This document shows, one piece after another, positions 16,342-26,503 of a stretch of DNA of 44,850 nt. Below the pieces are notes generated by a model. That model made no database searches. It worked only from the letters and a program-made list of their open reading frames with translations, and was not told where the DNA came from. Numbering within the stretch: the stretch's first letter is position 1; each line of letters starts with the position of its first letter. The position numbers and the translations under genes were made by a program. Source of the DNA: Prevotellaceae bacterium (lineage in GTDB: Bacteria; Bacteroidota; Bacteroidia; Bacteroidales; UBA932). The DNA is taken from NCBI GenBank assembly GCA_031289415.1, contig JAITPN010000083.1:1-44850 (forward strand), read 5' to 3'.

Positions 16342-18330
16342 ATGCAATCATTTCTTACTTCTTTAAAGATTACCGGCTGCTTGCTGATGTTGTCCGTATT
16401 ACCGGCGCAGGCGCAGCCCTTAGAATTGTTGTCGCCCGACGGAACTATCAAATTGACAGTAACGCTGGGCGATAAAATTTACTACGATGTAGCGTGCGAC
16501 GGCAATGTGTTGATGCGGCAAAATGAGCTGCAACTCAGCCTCCGCAACGAAACACTGGGGGGAAATCCAAAATTGGCGTCGCAGAAACGCAGTTCGGCTG
16601 ACGCGGAAATCAAACCCGTTGCGCCGTTCAAATTTTCCACTATCAGGAATAATTACAACAGTCTGCTGCTGAACTTCAAAGGGAACTATTCGGTAGAATT
16701 TCGCACATTCGACGATGGGATAGCTTACCGTTTTATCACCAAGAAAAAAGGGACTGTTGACGTGTTGCACGAAGACGCCAACATGTCGTTCACCGGCGAC
16801 TATCTGCTGCACACCTCGCACCCCGGCGAACGCGGCTGGGCTGCCGTTTACGAAGACCCATACTCGCACGTCGAATCGCAGCAATGGAACGCAACCGACG
16901 ACATGAGCACTTTACCCATACTCATCGACACGCGCAAAGGGGTGAAAATACTGTTTTCGGAAACCGATGTGGACGATTATCCGTGTATGTTCGTCAAAGG
17001 ACGGGGCGCGGCAAACGGCGTCGCATCAATCTTTCCACCTGCGCCGCTTGAAACGGAAAATGGCGAAAATATCCGCGTAACGAAAGGCGCGAACTACATT
17101 GCCCGCACTGCCGGCACACGTTCGTTCCCTTGGCGATGGTTCATCATTGCAAAACGCGACGGACAATTAATTGAAAGCACCATGCCCGCAAAACTTGCGC
17201 CGACGTGCGCTGTGAACGACGTGTCGTGGATTAAACCCGGATTGGTGATGTGGGATTACATCAGCCGCGACTGCGATTTTGGACCCGAAGTGAACTACCG
17301 CGTCGGTCTGAATAATGCCGCCCTCAAACATTACATCGACTTCGCCTCACGCAATAAAATCCCATATTTCTGCATCGACGCGGGATGGGCAAAAGACGCC
17401 GATAACCGTCCCATAGAAACCATTGCAGAGGTTGATTTGCCCGAAATTATCCGTTATGCAAAAGAGAAAAATGTGGACATTTTGCTGTGGATGCTCTTCG
17501 GCGCTATTCAACGCGACTTTGACGACGATAGTTACGACCTGTTCGACTATTTTGAGAAAATGGGCGTTAAAGGTTTTAAAATAGATTTCATGGACAGAAG
17601 CGACCAAGCTATCTCGAATTTCTATGAACGCGCAGCCCGCAAAGCTGCCGAACACCGCATGGTGGTCGAACTTCACGGATCGTTTACGCCGCGCGGACTG
17701 GAATATAAATACCCGAACATCCTGTCGTACGAAGGTGTGCTGGGCATCGAATGGGGCGCGAACATCTGTACGCCCGACAACAGCTTGTATCTGCCGTTTA
17801 TCCGCAACGTCGCCGGTCCCATGTCGTTCACGCCCGGCATCATGTCCACCGTGCAACCTGAACATCTGCATGACGGAATAGGCTATATCGTCATGATGAT
17901 TGGTACACGAGCGCACCACATGGCTTACTACATCCTGTTTGAAAGCGGATTGCAAATGATTGCCGACAGCCCGCGCATGTTCGACCAAAACCCCGATTGT
18001 CGCGATTTTATTTTCACTACGCCGGTTACCTGGGACGAAACGCACGCCTTAGCCGCCGACGCAGGTCAATATGCCGTAGTAGCCCGTCGTCATGGCGACA
18101 AATGGTGGATTGGCGGACTCTGTAACGGCATTGAGAAAACCCGCGAGTTTGACCTCGACCTCAGTTTTCTCCCGTCCGGTAAAACATTCCGCATGACAGC
18201 TTTTGAAGACGGACAGAACTCCACCTTTCAGGCAATGGACTACAACATACGTACACAAGAAGTGAAACACGGCGACAAACTGCATATCAAGTTAGTCCGC
18301 AACGGTGGATTTGCTGCTATACTTGAATAG
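16342..18330 (+). CDS. GH97 glycoside hydrolase, retaining alpha-galactosidase-like
   Basis: A 662-residue secreted glycosidase with a signal peptide (residues 1-24), an N-terminal beta-sandwich (about 25-280), a TIM barrel (about 285-560) and a C-terminal beta domain. Asp415 in GFKIDFMDR and Glu470 in GVLGIEWG sit at the nucleophile and acid/base positions that I recall for the retaining alpha-galactosidase of B. thetaiotaomicron. Inverting SusB-type members lack that Asp. This favours a retaining enzyme acting on alpha-galactosides or related substrates. It has a good promoter of its own and no SusC/SusD neighbours, so it may be an isolated scavenging enzyme. Family is firm; specificity is inferred. 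Confidence 0.9.
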   Translation: MQSFLTSLKITGCLLMLSVLPAQAQPLELLSPDGTIKLTVTLGDKIYYDVACDGNVLMRQNELQLSLRNETLGGNPKLASQKRSSADAEIKPVAPFKFSTIRNNYNSLLLNFKGNYSVEFRTFDDGIAYRFITKKKGTVDVLHEDANMSFTGDYLLHTSHPGERGWAAVYEDPYSHVESQQWNATDDMSTLPILIDTRKGVKILFSETDVDDYPCMFVKGRGAANGVASIFPPAPLETENGENIRVTKGANYIARTAGTRSFPWRWFIIAKRDGQLIESTMPAKLAPTCAVNDVSWIKPGLVMWDYISRDCDFGPEVNYRVGLNNAALKHYIDFASRNKIPYFCIDAGWAKDADNRPIETIAEVDLPEIIRYAKEKNVDILLWMLFGAIQRDFDDDSYDLFDYFEKMGVKGFKIDFMDRSDQAISNFYERAARKAAEHRMVVELHGSFTPRGLEYKYPNILSYEGVLGIEWGANICTPDNSLYLPFIRNVAGPMSFTPGIMSTVQPEHLHDGIGYIVMMIGTRAHHMAYYILFESGLQMIADSPRMFDQNPDCRDFIFTTPVTWDETHALAADAGQYAVVARRHGDKWWIGGLCNGIEKTREFDLDLSFLPSGKTFRMTAFEDGQNSTFQAMDYNIRTQEVKHGDKLHIKLVRNGGFAAILE

Positions 18331-18420
18331 TGTGTGTGAAATGTTAGGTATAGGCAGAAACGCAGAGTTTCGTCCAAATAGGGCAAAGATAGTGGTTTAT
18401 TTTGAAATACAAATTTTAAA

Positions 18421-18759
18421 CTAAATATCCAATATCGAACAAATTGCCTCTTTGATTTCGTCAAGCGTATCATCGTCAATTTTCCCTAAGCGTGTAACAA
18501 AACGGTTGTCCGACAACGAACGAATTTGAAAACAGTCGGCTGCCGATGTTTTGAAAAGCCCATTCTTGCTGTCATTTTCGATTTTCACCATCCAAGGGGC
18601 AAGAGTATAACGGTCTTTCCAATCGGTAAGCGGCACAATAATTTTCAATGGCAGTTTTCCGACACTATTGTCGTTAACAATAATGCAAGGGCGTGTTTTT
18701 CGTATCTCCGCGCCTTTTACAGGTTCAATATCAATCAACCAGACTTAACTTTGTTTCAT
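18421..18759 (-). pseudogene. MazF/PemK-type toxin with in-frame stop at codon 5
   Basis: From residue 6 on the frame encodes a MazF-like protein: VWLIDIEPVKGAEIRK, then TRPCIIVND, LKIIVPLTDW, and a C-terminal QIRSLSDNRFVTRLGKI segment. MazF toxins are sequence-specific mRNA endonucleases. The natural ATG is at 18759 (M-K-Q-S), but codon 5 is TAA at 18747-18745, where relatives have Glu. The only downstream rescue start close by is TTG at 18738, which gives 105 residues lacking the first beta-strand residues. It overlaps its antitoxin gene by 29 bp. Either the toxin is dead, or it is made weakly from TTG; a sequencing error would also explain it. Confidence 0.7.
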
Positions 18760-18958
18760 AAAAATCCTCAAAATCAAGTGCCGTAAAAGCAGTTAATTTT
18801 CTATCGTTCAAATAATCATCGCATAACAAATTTGCTGCATCAGCCATTTGCCGTTTGGTTTCTTCTTGCCTTATTGACCTCAAAGTTTGTTCCATTATCT
18901 GAACTCTCGCAACGAGAGGAAGTCGTTTAATATCTCTGATTAATGTTGCTGTTTGCAT
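18731..18958 (-). CDS. Antitoxin of the MazF-type pair
   Basis: A 75-residue, Leu- and Arg-rich, mostly helical protein. The ATG at 18958 is chosen because the -7 element at 18980-18987 excludes the ORF's earlier start at 19021. It precedes and overlaps the toxin frame, as antitoxin genes do, and should bind the toxin and repress the shared promoter. No AbrB- or MetJ-type DNA-binding motif is obvious. Its last five residues (LSLVD) appear to be an extension created by the same base change that puts a stop in the toxin: with G instead of T at that position the antitoxin would end at FYETK. Assignment rests on context and composition. Confidence 0.65.
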   Translation of the reverse strand: MQTATLIRDIKRLPLVARVQIMEQTLRSIRQEETKRQMADAANLLCDDYLNDRKLTAFTALDFEDFYETKLSLVD

Positions 18959-18979
18959 ATTTTTTTGAAATTTGAAGTA

Positions 18980-19010
18980 CAAAAGTATAAAAAGTTTTCC
19001 AATCAACAAA
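18980..19010 (-). promoter_or_regulatory. Full -33/-7 promoter of the toxin-antitoxin operon
   Basis: The minus strand reads TTTG (19010-19007), 19 bp, then TACTTTTG (18987-18980). The -7 box ends 21 bp before the antitoxin ATG at 18958. It is back to back with the nuclease gene starting at 19084. Confidence 0.72.
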
Positions 19011-19083
19011 AAAAGAGGCAAACGCCTCTCGCCAGCGCAAAATTATATTTTTAACAAAAAAATGCGTACTTTTACGGTCGGTT

Positions 19084-21915
19084 ATGACAACTTTTCTTGA
19101 TACGACAGCTGCGGATTTATATGCCCGTTTCGGCGAAAAAATCTCTGCCCTGCGCCTTGTGTTTCCCAATCGGCGCAGCCGGCTGTTCTTTACGCAAAGT
19201 TTATCGAAAATCATTGACAAACCTTTGTGGCAACCGCACTACAACACGATTGAAGAAGTGGTAAGCCGCGCAGCAGGACGGCAGGCTTCCGAGCCGCTGG
19301 CGCTGCTGCTGGAACTGTACGATATATATTGCGCCGTACGCCACAGCAGCGAGCCGTTCGACCATTTTTATTTCTGGGGCGAAGTGATGCTGCGCGATTT
19401 TGACATGATTGACAAATACCGCATCGACGCCGGTATGCTGTTCCGCAACCTCAAAGCGCAGAAAGAGCTGGAGGGCGATTTTTCTTTCCTCAGCGACGAG
19501 CAGGCGGCGCTCATCCGCGAATTTTGGGACAGTTTTTCGACCGGAAAAAGTGGATTGCAGGAACGGTTTATAGCTACATGGGACGCGCTGTTCGACATTT
19601 ACACGCAGTTCCGGCAACGGCTTCGTGAAAAAGAAATGGCTTACGAAGGCATGTTGTATCGCGACCTTGACTTGGACAGCCTGCCCGACGAACATTTTGT
19701 GTTCATCGGTTTCAATGCGCTCAATGCGTGCGAAAAATTATTGTTCCGGCATTTGAAAAAACGCGGCAGAGCCGACTTTTACTGGGATTACGATGCGTAC
19801 TATCTCCACAATCCGAAACAGGAAGCCGGTGTTTTTCTGCGGCAAAATATAGCGGATTTTCCTTCGCCGGAGTTCGACAAAGCGTTCTCGCCTTTCGCCG
19901 GAGAGAAAGATATTCGCATGGTAGCGGCATCGTCCGACGCCATGCAGACAAAGCTTGTGCCGCAGCTGCTGCGCGACATGCACGCCGCACCCGACCGCCG
20001 CACGGCAGTGGTGCTGGCTGACGAAACGCTGCTCATCCCTACGCTGCACGCGCTCCCGACGGTGGCTGCCGACATCAACGTTACGATGGGCTATCCGCTC
20101 CGTCAGACGCCTGTATATACGTTGCTGGAACTCACGCTGCGCCTGCATCACAAAGCGAAGCAACGCGGCGGCGCAACGCGCTTTTATTACCGCGATGTGC
20201 TGGCACTGCTGCACCATCCGTACCTCAAAGCCATGACGCCACAAGCCGTGCAGCGCCATGCCAACGACATTGTTGCCAAAAATAAAATCTATGTATCGCC
20301 CGATGAATTTTCAGGCGATGCGCTGCTGTCCGGCATTTTCACGCCGGCAGCAGACTACCGCCAACTCGTGGCACAGCTGCTCAGCCTGCTTGACGCCGTA
20401 ACGCGCACCGTTTTTACAAGCGAAAACGAAAAGATGGCGCACGCCTGCGCACTGCATTGCGCAAGGCTGCTCAACAAGCTCCACACGTCGGTGGACGAAA
20501 GCCGCATCGCGCTTTCGCTGCCGGTATTTACCAACATGCTCCGCAAACTGTTCCGCCACGAAAATATCCCGTTTTCGGGCGAACCGCTGGCAGGGATTCA
20601 GGTGTTGGGGTTGCTCGAAACCCGCAATCTTGATTTTGAAAATATCATCGTGCTTTCGTGCAACGAAGGGATATTGCCACAGCACTCGAATGCGCCGTCG
20701 TTTATTCCGTACAACCTGCGTCGCGGCTTCGGGCTTCCGACGATTGAGCAGCACGAAGCGGTGTATGCGTATTATTTTTACCGGTTGTTGCAGCGTGCAA
20801 AAAAAATAACACTCGTTTACAATACCAAAACCGACGACGTGCGCACGGGCGAAGCCAGCCGCTACTTGCTACAGCTACAAATGGAGTCGCAAAAACCTAT
20901 CGTGTCCGTCGGGGTAAACTTCGCGATATCGCACACCACGCCCGAAGCGATAGTCATATCAAAAGATGAAAAAACGATGCAGGAACTGGCAGCCTATTAC
21001 GCCGACGACGCGCCGCGCAGCCTGTCGCCAAGCGCAATTAATGCGTATCTTGCCTGCAACCTGCAGTTCTATTATCGCTATATCGAACGCCTGAAACCCC
21101 GCGACGAGGCGGCGGAGGACATCGACGGCAAGCTGCTCGGCAACGTGCTGCACCGCGCGATGGAGGCGCTCTACAAACCATTCGGAGGTAAAAACGTGAC
21201 GCATGCCGACATGCTGGCGATAACGGCACACGCGACGCAACTCGACGAAGCCGTAAGCCGTGCGCTCGCCGGTGTGTATTACGGCGCCGGTGAACTTCCG
21301 CGCGAGGCGCACGACAATGGTAAGATCATGTTGCTGCGCGATATTACCGCCAAGTACGTCCGCCAGATTCTGCACTACGACGCCGCACGCACGCCTTTTG
21401 TCATTGAAGATACGGAACGCGTGATTATGCAGCGGGTGGCTTGCCCGGACGTTCCCGCCGGCATTTGGCTGGGCGGCATCATCGACCGGCTCGACAGGCA
21501 GGGCAACGCGCTGCACATCGTGGATTACAAGACGGGCGCTACAAAAGATGAATTTAAAAACATAGCGGCGCTTTTTGGCGACAACGCCGGAGAGCGTAGG
21601 AAAGAAGCGCTGCAGATATTGCTATATGCCGTATTGCTCAAACAACAGCATCCCGATAACAACGTTGTTCCGAAGTTGTATTTCCTGCGTAAAATATACC
21701 AGCACGATACCGATTTTTTGCTTACCGAAAAAGATACGAAGCAGCGTATTTCAGAGATAAGTCCTTACGTAGCGCCGTTTACCGGCGAACTCGTCCGCAC
21801 GCTGTCGCACCTGTTCAATAAAGCGATTCCATTTACGCAAACCGCCGACCTCGACACCTGCCATTATTGCGATTATAAAAAGATTTGCGGAAGAAAAATG
21901 GTGAAAGGGGAATAA
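19084..21915 (+). CDS. PD-(D/E)XK nuclease, AddB-like with Fe-S cysteines
   Basis: A 943-residue protein resembling the AddB/RexB half of bacterial double-strand-break resection enzymes. The N-terminus (LRLVFPNRRSRLFF, about 20-33) and the middle resemble an inactivated superfamily I helicase. The C-terminal part is a RecB-type nuclease with catalytic GGIIDRLDRQ and VDYKTG (Asp814 and Lys816). Four cysteines (Cys658 in YLACN; Cys926, Cys929 and Cys935 in CHYCDYKKIC) match the AddB 4Fe-4S cluster that clamps the nuclease domain. It would work with an AddA-like helicase-nuclease, which is not next to it here. GC content is visibly higher than in the flanks. Confidence 0.85.
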   Translation: MTTFLDTTAADLYARFGEKISALRLVFPNRRSRLFFTQSLSKIIDKPLWQPHYNTIEEVVSRAAGRQASEPLALLLELYDIYCAVRHSSEPFDHFYFWGEVMLRDFDMIDKYRIDAGMLFRNLKAQKELEGDFSFLSDEQAALIREFWDSFSTGKSGLQERFIATWDALFDIYTQFRQRLREKEMAYEGMLYRDLDLDSLPDEHFVFIGFNALNACEKLLFRHLKKRGRADFYWDYDAYYLHNPKQEAGVFLRQNIADFPSPEFDKAFSPFAGEKDIRMVAASSDAMQTKLVPQLLRDMHAAPDRRTAVVLADETLLIPTLHALPTVAADINVTMGYPLRQTPVYTLLELTLRLHHKAKQRGGATRFYYRDVLALLHHPYLKAMTPQAVQRHANDIVAKNKIYVSPDEFSGDALLSGIFTPAADYRQLVAQLLSLLDAVTRTVFTSENEKMAHACALHCARLLNKLHTSVDESRIALSLPVFTNMLRKLFRHENIPFSGEPLAGIQVLGLLETRNLDFENIIVLSCNEGILPQHSNAPSFIPYNLRRGFGLPTIEQHEAVYAYYFYRLLQRAKKITLVYNTKTDDVRTGEASRYLLQLQMESQKPIVSVGVNFAISHTTPEAIVISKDEKTMQELAAYYADDAPRSLSPSAINAYLACNLQFYYRYIERLKPRDEAAEDIDGKLLGNVLHRAMEALYKPFGGKNVTHADMLAITAHATQLDEAVSRALAGVYYGAGELPREAHDNGKIMLLRDITAKYVRQILHYDAARTPFVIEDTERVIMQRVACPDVPAGIWLGGIIDRLDRQGNALHIVDYKTGATKDEFKNIAALFGDNAGERRKEALQILLYAVLLKQQHPDNNVVPKLYFLRKIYQHDTDFLLTEKDTKQRISEISPYVAPFTGELVRTLSHLFNKAIPFTQTADLDTCHYCDYKKICGRKMVKGE

Positions 21916-21956
21916 GTGATTTGCCGTCCGAAGATTTCGCTTCACGCTTCACTTCC

Positions 21957-22658
21957 CTACGGAACAATCACCGATTGGATTTCGCTGAGGTGTCCTTTTT
22001 CGCCGCGCGTATTTTCCCACCGGAGGGCGAAATAGAGGCGCCGTCCGCGCTCGTCGGAGGCGAAGGTGAAGGTGTGGGGCGTGCGGGTGTCGAACGCCGA
22101 GTGCGTCAGCTCGCTCCAGGCGGTGAGCGGGGTGTCGCTGATTTCCCAGAGGATTTCGACGCCGTGTACGCCGGCGGGTTTCGCGCGGCTCGTGCCTCTG
22201 GCGTCGTGGAAGTGCACTTCGACAACGGCGGGCGTCGGCGCTTTCGTTTCGGCTTCGGGGAGGCTCGCGGGCAGGTGCGCGCGGGTGTTTCTGCCTTTCG
22301 AGCGTTCGGGCAAGCCCATGGCTGCGAGGTGGGCGTTCGTTACGAGGGGGCTTCCTTTCAGAAATCCGATGTAAAGTTCGCGGAAAGAGGCGCGGAAGGC
22401 ACATTCGGCGTTGAGGAGGCTCAGCTGTTTGAGGCGCGTACGTACGGATTCGTCCGTCCACGCGGCGTAGGCGTCGGCTAATTCCGTGTAGAAGCGACCG
22501 AATACGTTGGTGAGCCACAGCGTTGCCGCGGCGCCCGGGGTAAAGCCAACTTCCGTGCGGTTTTCAATCACTTGCAGCCAGTTGTAGGTCTGCGTTGCCA
22601 TGCTGTATAAGGCTTCATGGTTTTGGGGTAACCAGTCTTTTCTGCGTGCCATAATCAT
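21957..22658 (-). CDS. Bacteroidota-specific hypothetical protein
   Basis: A 233-residue soluble protein with no signal peptide. It has a helical N-terminal half (KDWLPQNHEALYSMATQTYN near 6-25, FRASFRELYIGFLKGSPLV near 89-107) and a C-terminal beta domain of about 90 residues with a fibronectin-like strand pattern (VHGVEILWEI, LYFALRWENTRGEKG, EIQSVIVP). I recall similar proteins as a common family of unknown function in Bacteroides and relatives. Two starts are possible, 22658 and 22652 (MARRKDW); the latter looks more like the family's start. The gene is GC-rich and reads away from the palindrome array shared with yggS. Confidence 0.75.
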   Translation of the reverse strand: MIMARRKDWLPQNHEALYSMATQTYNWLQVIENRTEVGFTPGAAATLWLTNVFGRFYTELADAYAAWTDESVRTRLKQLSLLNAECAFRASFRELYIGFLKGSPLVTNAHLAAMGLPERSKGRNTRAHLPASLPEAETKAPTPAVVEVHFHDARGTSRAKPAGVHGVEILWEISDTPLTAWSELTHSAFDTRTPHTFTFASDERGRRLYFALRWENTRGEKGHLSEIQSVIVP

Positions 22659-22715
22659 TTTGTTTTAAAATAGTTCTACTTTTTACTTATTTATATATAT
22701 TTATAAAAATACGTC

Positions 22716-22883
22716 GTCCATAATCCAATTATGTATGTCAATAATCTAATTATGTGCGTCAATAATTTAATTATTTATATCAATAATCCGATTATTTATA
22801 TCAATAATTAATTTATGTATGTCAATGATCCAATTATGTACTCGCATAATTCAATGATGTGCGTCAATAATTTCGGCAAAGGT
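22716..22883. repeat. Array of eight 21-bp units, each with an ATAAT-N3-ATTAT palindrome
   Basis: The 330-bp gap between the divergent unknown gene and yggS holds about eight degenerate 21-bp units in perfect register (starts at 22716, 22737, 22758, 22779, 22800, 22821, 22842, 22863). Units 1 to 4 contain an exact ATAAT-N3-ATTAT dyad, units 5 to 7 have one mismatch, and unit 8 is a half site. Centres are 21 bp apart, two helical turns, so all dyads face one side of the DNA. The segment is very AT-rich. It looks like a cooperative operator or an iteron-like element; the binding protein is unknown. Confidence 0.8.
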
Positions 22884-22959
22884 AATCATTTTTTACATAA
22901 AACGGCGACGAAACAACGCAACGCTTCAACATTTATTAGAAAATATTAAATATTTGCGC

Positions 22960-22967
22960 TATCTTTG
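22960..22967 (+). promoter_or_regulatory. -7 promoter element TATCTTTG for the YggS-type gene
   Basis: An exact TAnnTTTG match, 21 bp before the ATG at 22989 and 77 bp after the palindrome array. No TTTG is present at the expected -33 distance, which would fit a promoter needing an activator. Confidence 0.6.
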
Positions 22968-22988
22968 TTATGATTTTACGGAGATTAT

Positions 22989-23654
22989 ATGATGTCTATT
23001 GCGCAAGAACTCGAAAAGATAAAAGGCACGCTGCCTGCCGGTGTGAGGCTGGTGGCGGTGTCGAAAACCTGTCCGCCGGAACGCATCGGCGAGGCGTACG
23101 GCGCGGGGCAGCGCATTTTCGGCGAGAACCGCCCGCAGGAGCTGGCGCAAAAAGCCGCGGCGCTGCCTGCCGATATTGCGTGGCATTTCATCGGGCATTT
23201 GCAGACGAATAAAGTGAAGCACGTGGTGGGCGTCGCACGCCTCATTCATGCGGTGGACAGCGAGCGGTTGCTGATGGAGATTGAGAAGGAGGGCGCGCGG
23301 CGGTCGCTGGCGGTGCCGTGTCTGCTGCAGGTGCACGTGGCTTGTGAAGCGAGCAAGTTCGGTTTTTCGCCCGACGTGTTGCGCGGTCTTTTCCGTCAGG
23401 ATTTTTTTATACGCACGCCGCACGTACAGCTTGCCGGACTGATGGGTATGGCTACCCACACCGCCGACCGTGCGCAGGTGCGCCGCGAGTTTCGTGCGCT
23501 CAAGAATTTGTTTGATGAAATAAAGCAGGCGTATTTTCCGGCGGACGACGCTTTTTGCGAACTTTCTGCCGGCATGAGCGACGATTACGGCATTGCGGTG
23601 GACGAAGGGAGTACGCTCGTCCGTATCGGCTCGGCTATTTTCGGGGCGCGTTAA
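22989..23654 (+). CDS. YggS/PLPBP-family PLP-binding protein
   Basis: A 221-residue single-domain PLP protein (alanine racemase N-terminal fold) that buffers pyridoxal phosphate and affects amino- and keto-acid balance; it has no known catalytic activity. Family signs are VAVSKTCPPERI (PLP lysine near 26), FGENRPQELAQKA, WHFIGHLQTNKVK, MGMATHT and LSAGMSDDYGIAVDEGSTLVRIG split over the C-terminal third. Two ATGs are in frame (22989 and 22992). The gene ends 17 bp before the convergent ftsZ; in other bacteria yggS relatives often lie near division genes. Confidence 0.92.
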   Translation: MMSIAQELEKIKGTLPAGVRLVAVSKTCPPERIGEAYGAGQRIFGENRPQELAQKAAALPADIAWHFIGHLQTNKVKHVVGVARLIHAVDSERLLMEIEKEGARRSLAVPCLLQVHVACEASKFGFSPDVLRGLFRQDFFIRTPHVQLAGLMGMATHTADRAQVRREFRALKNLFDEIKQAYFPADDAFCELSAGMSDDYGIAVDEGSTLVRIGSAIFGAR

Positions 23655-23671
23655 TCGAGCCTCGTGCAGGG

Positions 23672-25066
<1,395 letters not shown>

Positions 25067-25120
25067 ATATTATCGTTAGTTATATCTGTTAGTTATTGAA
25101 TCCTTTCTTTTCATACTGAT

Positions 25121-26494
25121 TTATGCGATGTCGTCCGTAAACGTTTTGTCTATAAAATCGCTCACTTTGTCAAATAAACCACCCATCCATTGCTTTTCGA
25201 CCGGCTTTGTCCGTGCTTCTTCCTGCTTGGGTTTGGGTTCTCGTTCGGGAGTCAGCGTTTTTTTCGTGGGGTTATTTCTGCCGAACAGACTCCGTCGTCG
25301 AGGTTCGTTTTCCGGCGCAACAAGTACAAGTTCCGGAATACGCTCTTCGGCTTCCATGCCTTTCAGCAGCAAGCCTGCCGCCGTAGCATAGTTCACGTTG
25401 GCACACGACGGCGCAGAGATTAGATACAGCGGTTCGCCTTTGCGCACTTCCATGCCTGTTTTGTATTTCATATATTCTACGATGTCGCCCAGGTGCGCGC
25501 CGCCGCCGGTGATTACCATGCCGGCGTCGAGGCATCCGTCGTAGCCGGAATGTTGCATTTCATAAAGCACCGCTTCCGTAATTTCAGCCACGCGGGCTTC
25601 AATGATATTTGCCAGCGTTTTTTGCGATACTTCGCGCGCCTCGCCGCCGCCAATGCCCGGCACGGTAATCGTAACATTCCGTTTTACCATATCGCTGTAG
25701 CATGAGCCATGCTGCACTTTCAACTGCTCGGCATGACGCTGTATAATCCGGCAGCCCTGGCGTATGTCTTCGGTAATGTCGTTGCCGCCGAATGGTATCA
25801 CCGCCGTGTGGCGCAATATACCGCCGTGGTATACCACCAAATTGGTAGTTCCGCCGCCGAAATTCACGACCGCTACGCCCGTTTCCTTTTCTTCTTTATG
25901 CAACACCGCCTCTGCCGCCGCTATATTACTTAATACGACATCTTTCAGCGCTATCTCGGCATGCTCCATGCTGCGCCGGACGTTATTTTGCGATTTACTG
26001 CCTATGAAAACATGAAATTCCGCTTCCAAACGATGCCCCGTACATCCCACCGGTTCGGCAGTCGTGCGCCCGTCTACGCAATAACGCTGCGGAATAATGT
26101 CGAGGATTTTCTCGTTTTCATTGAGCTGGACGTGGTGCATTTTCTGCCGTAAGGTGTCCACTTCCTGTTTTGAAATCACGTCTTCGGGCGTTTCGCGCAG
26201 TTCGCTGATTTTTTCTTTAATGTAACGTATATTACCAATGCCTGCATACACCACTTTCATAAAATCGACGGACGACGGCGATTCTATTTTTTCCAATTGC
26301 GCCCTCAGGTCATTCAAAATAGATTTCAACACATTCCCTGCTTGCAGAATATTTTCTACTTCTCCCTGTACAACGCCTTCGGCATCATCTTCGTGGTGCG
26401 CTATAATGTGGAATTTCCCTGAAGCGTTTTTTTTACCTATCAAGGCTCTGATCTTTGTTGTGCCAAAGTCAATGGCTGTAATATATTTTTCCAT
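25121..26494 (-). CDS. ftsA: Cell division protein FtsA
   Basis: An actin-like ATPase that tethers FtsZ to the membrane and recruits later division proteins. The phosphate-1 motif IDFGTTKIRALIG is at about 8-20, the SHS2/1C insert follows, and phosphate-2 and adenosine motifs are seen at VVNFGGGTTNLVVY and VITGGGAHLGDI. The C-terminal segment GGLFDKVSDFIDKTF is an amphipathic membrane-targeting helix. Length 457 is slightly more than in E. coli because of a charged Pro/Lys/Glu-rich linker near 400-435. It sits between ftsQ (9 bp) and ftsZ. Confidence 0.95.
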   Translation of the reverse strand: MEKYITAIDFGTTKIRALIGKKNASGKFHIIAHHEDDAEGVVQGEVENILQAGNVLKSILNDLRAQLEKIESPSSVDFMKVVYAGIGNIRYIKEKISELRETPEDVISKQEVDTLRQKMHHVQLNENEKILDIIPQRYCVDGRTTAEPVGCTGHRLEAEFHVFIGSKSQNNVRRSMEHAEIALKDVVLSNIAAAEAVLHKEEKETGVAVVNFGGGTTNLVVYHGGILRHTAVIPFGGNDITEDIRQGCRIIQRHAEQLKVQHGSCYSDMVKRNVTITVPGIGGGEAREVSQKTLANIIEARVAEITEAVLYEMQHSGYDGCLDAGMVITGGGAHLGDIVEYMKYKTGMEVRKGEPLYLISAPSCANVNYATAAGLLLKGMEAEERIPELVLVAPENEPRRRSLFGRNNPTKKTLTPEREPKPKQEEARTKPVEKQWMGGLFDKVSDFIDKTFTDDIA

Positions 26495-26503
26495 AATTTT
26501 AAC

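Noticed and set aside
22716..22883. Possible CRISPR array
   Set aside because: Units are contiguous 21-bp repeats with no unique spacers, and no cas gene is present.
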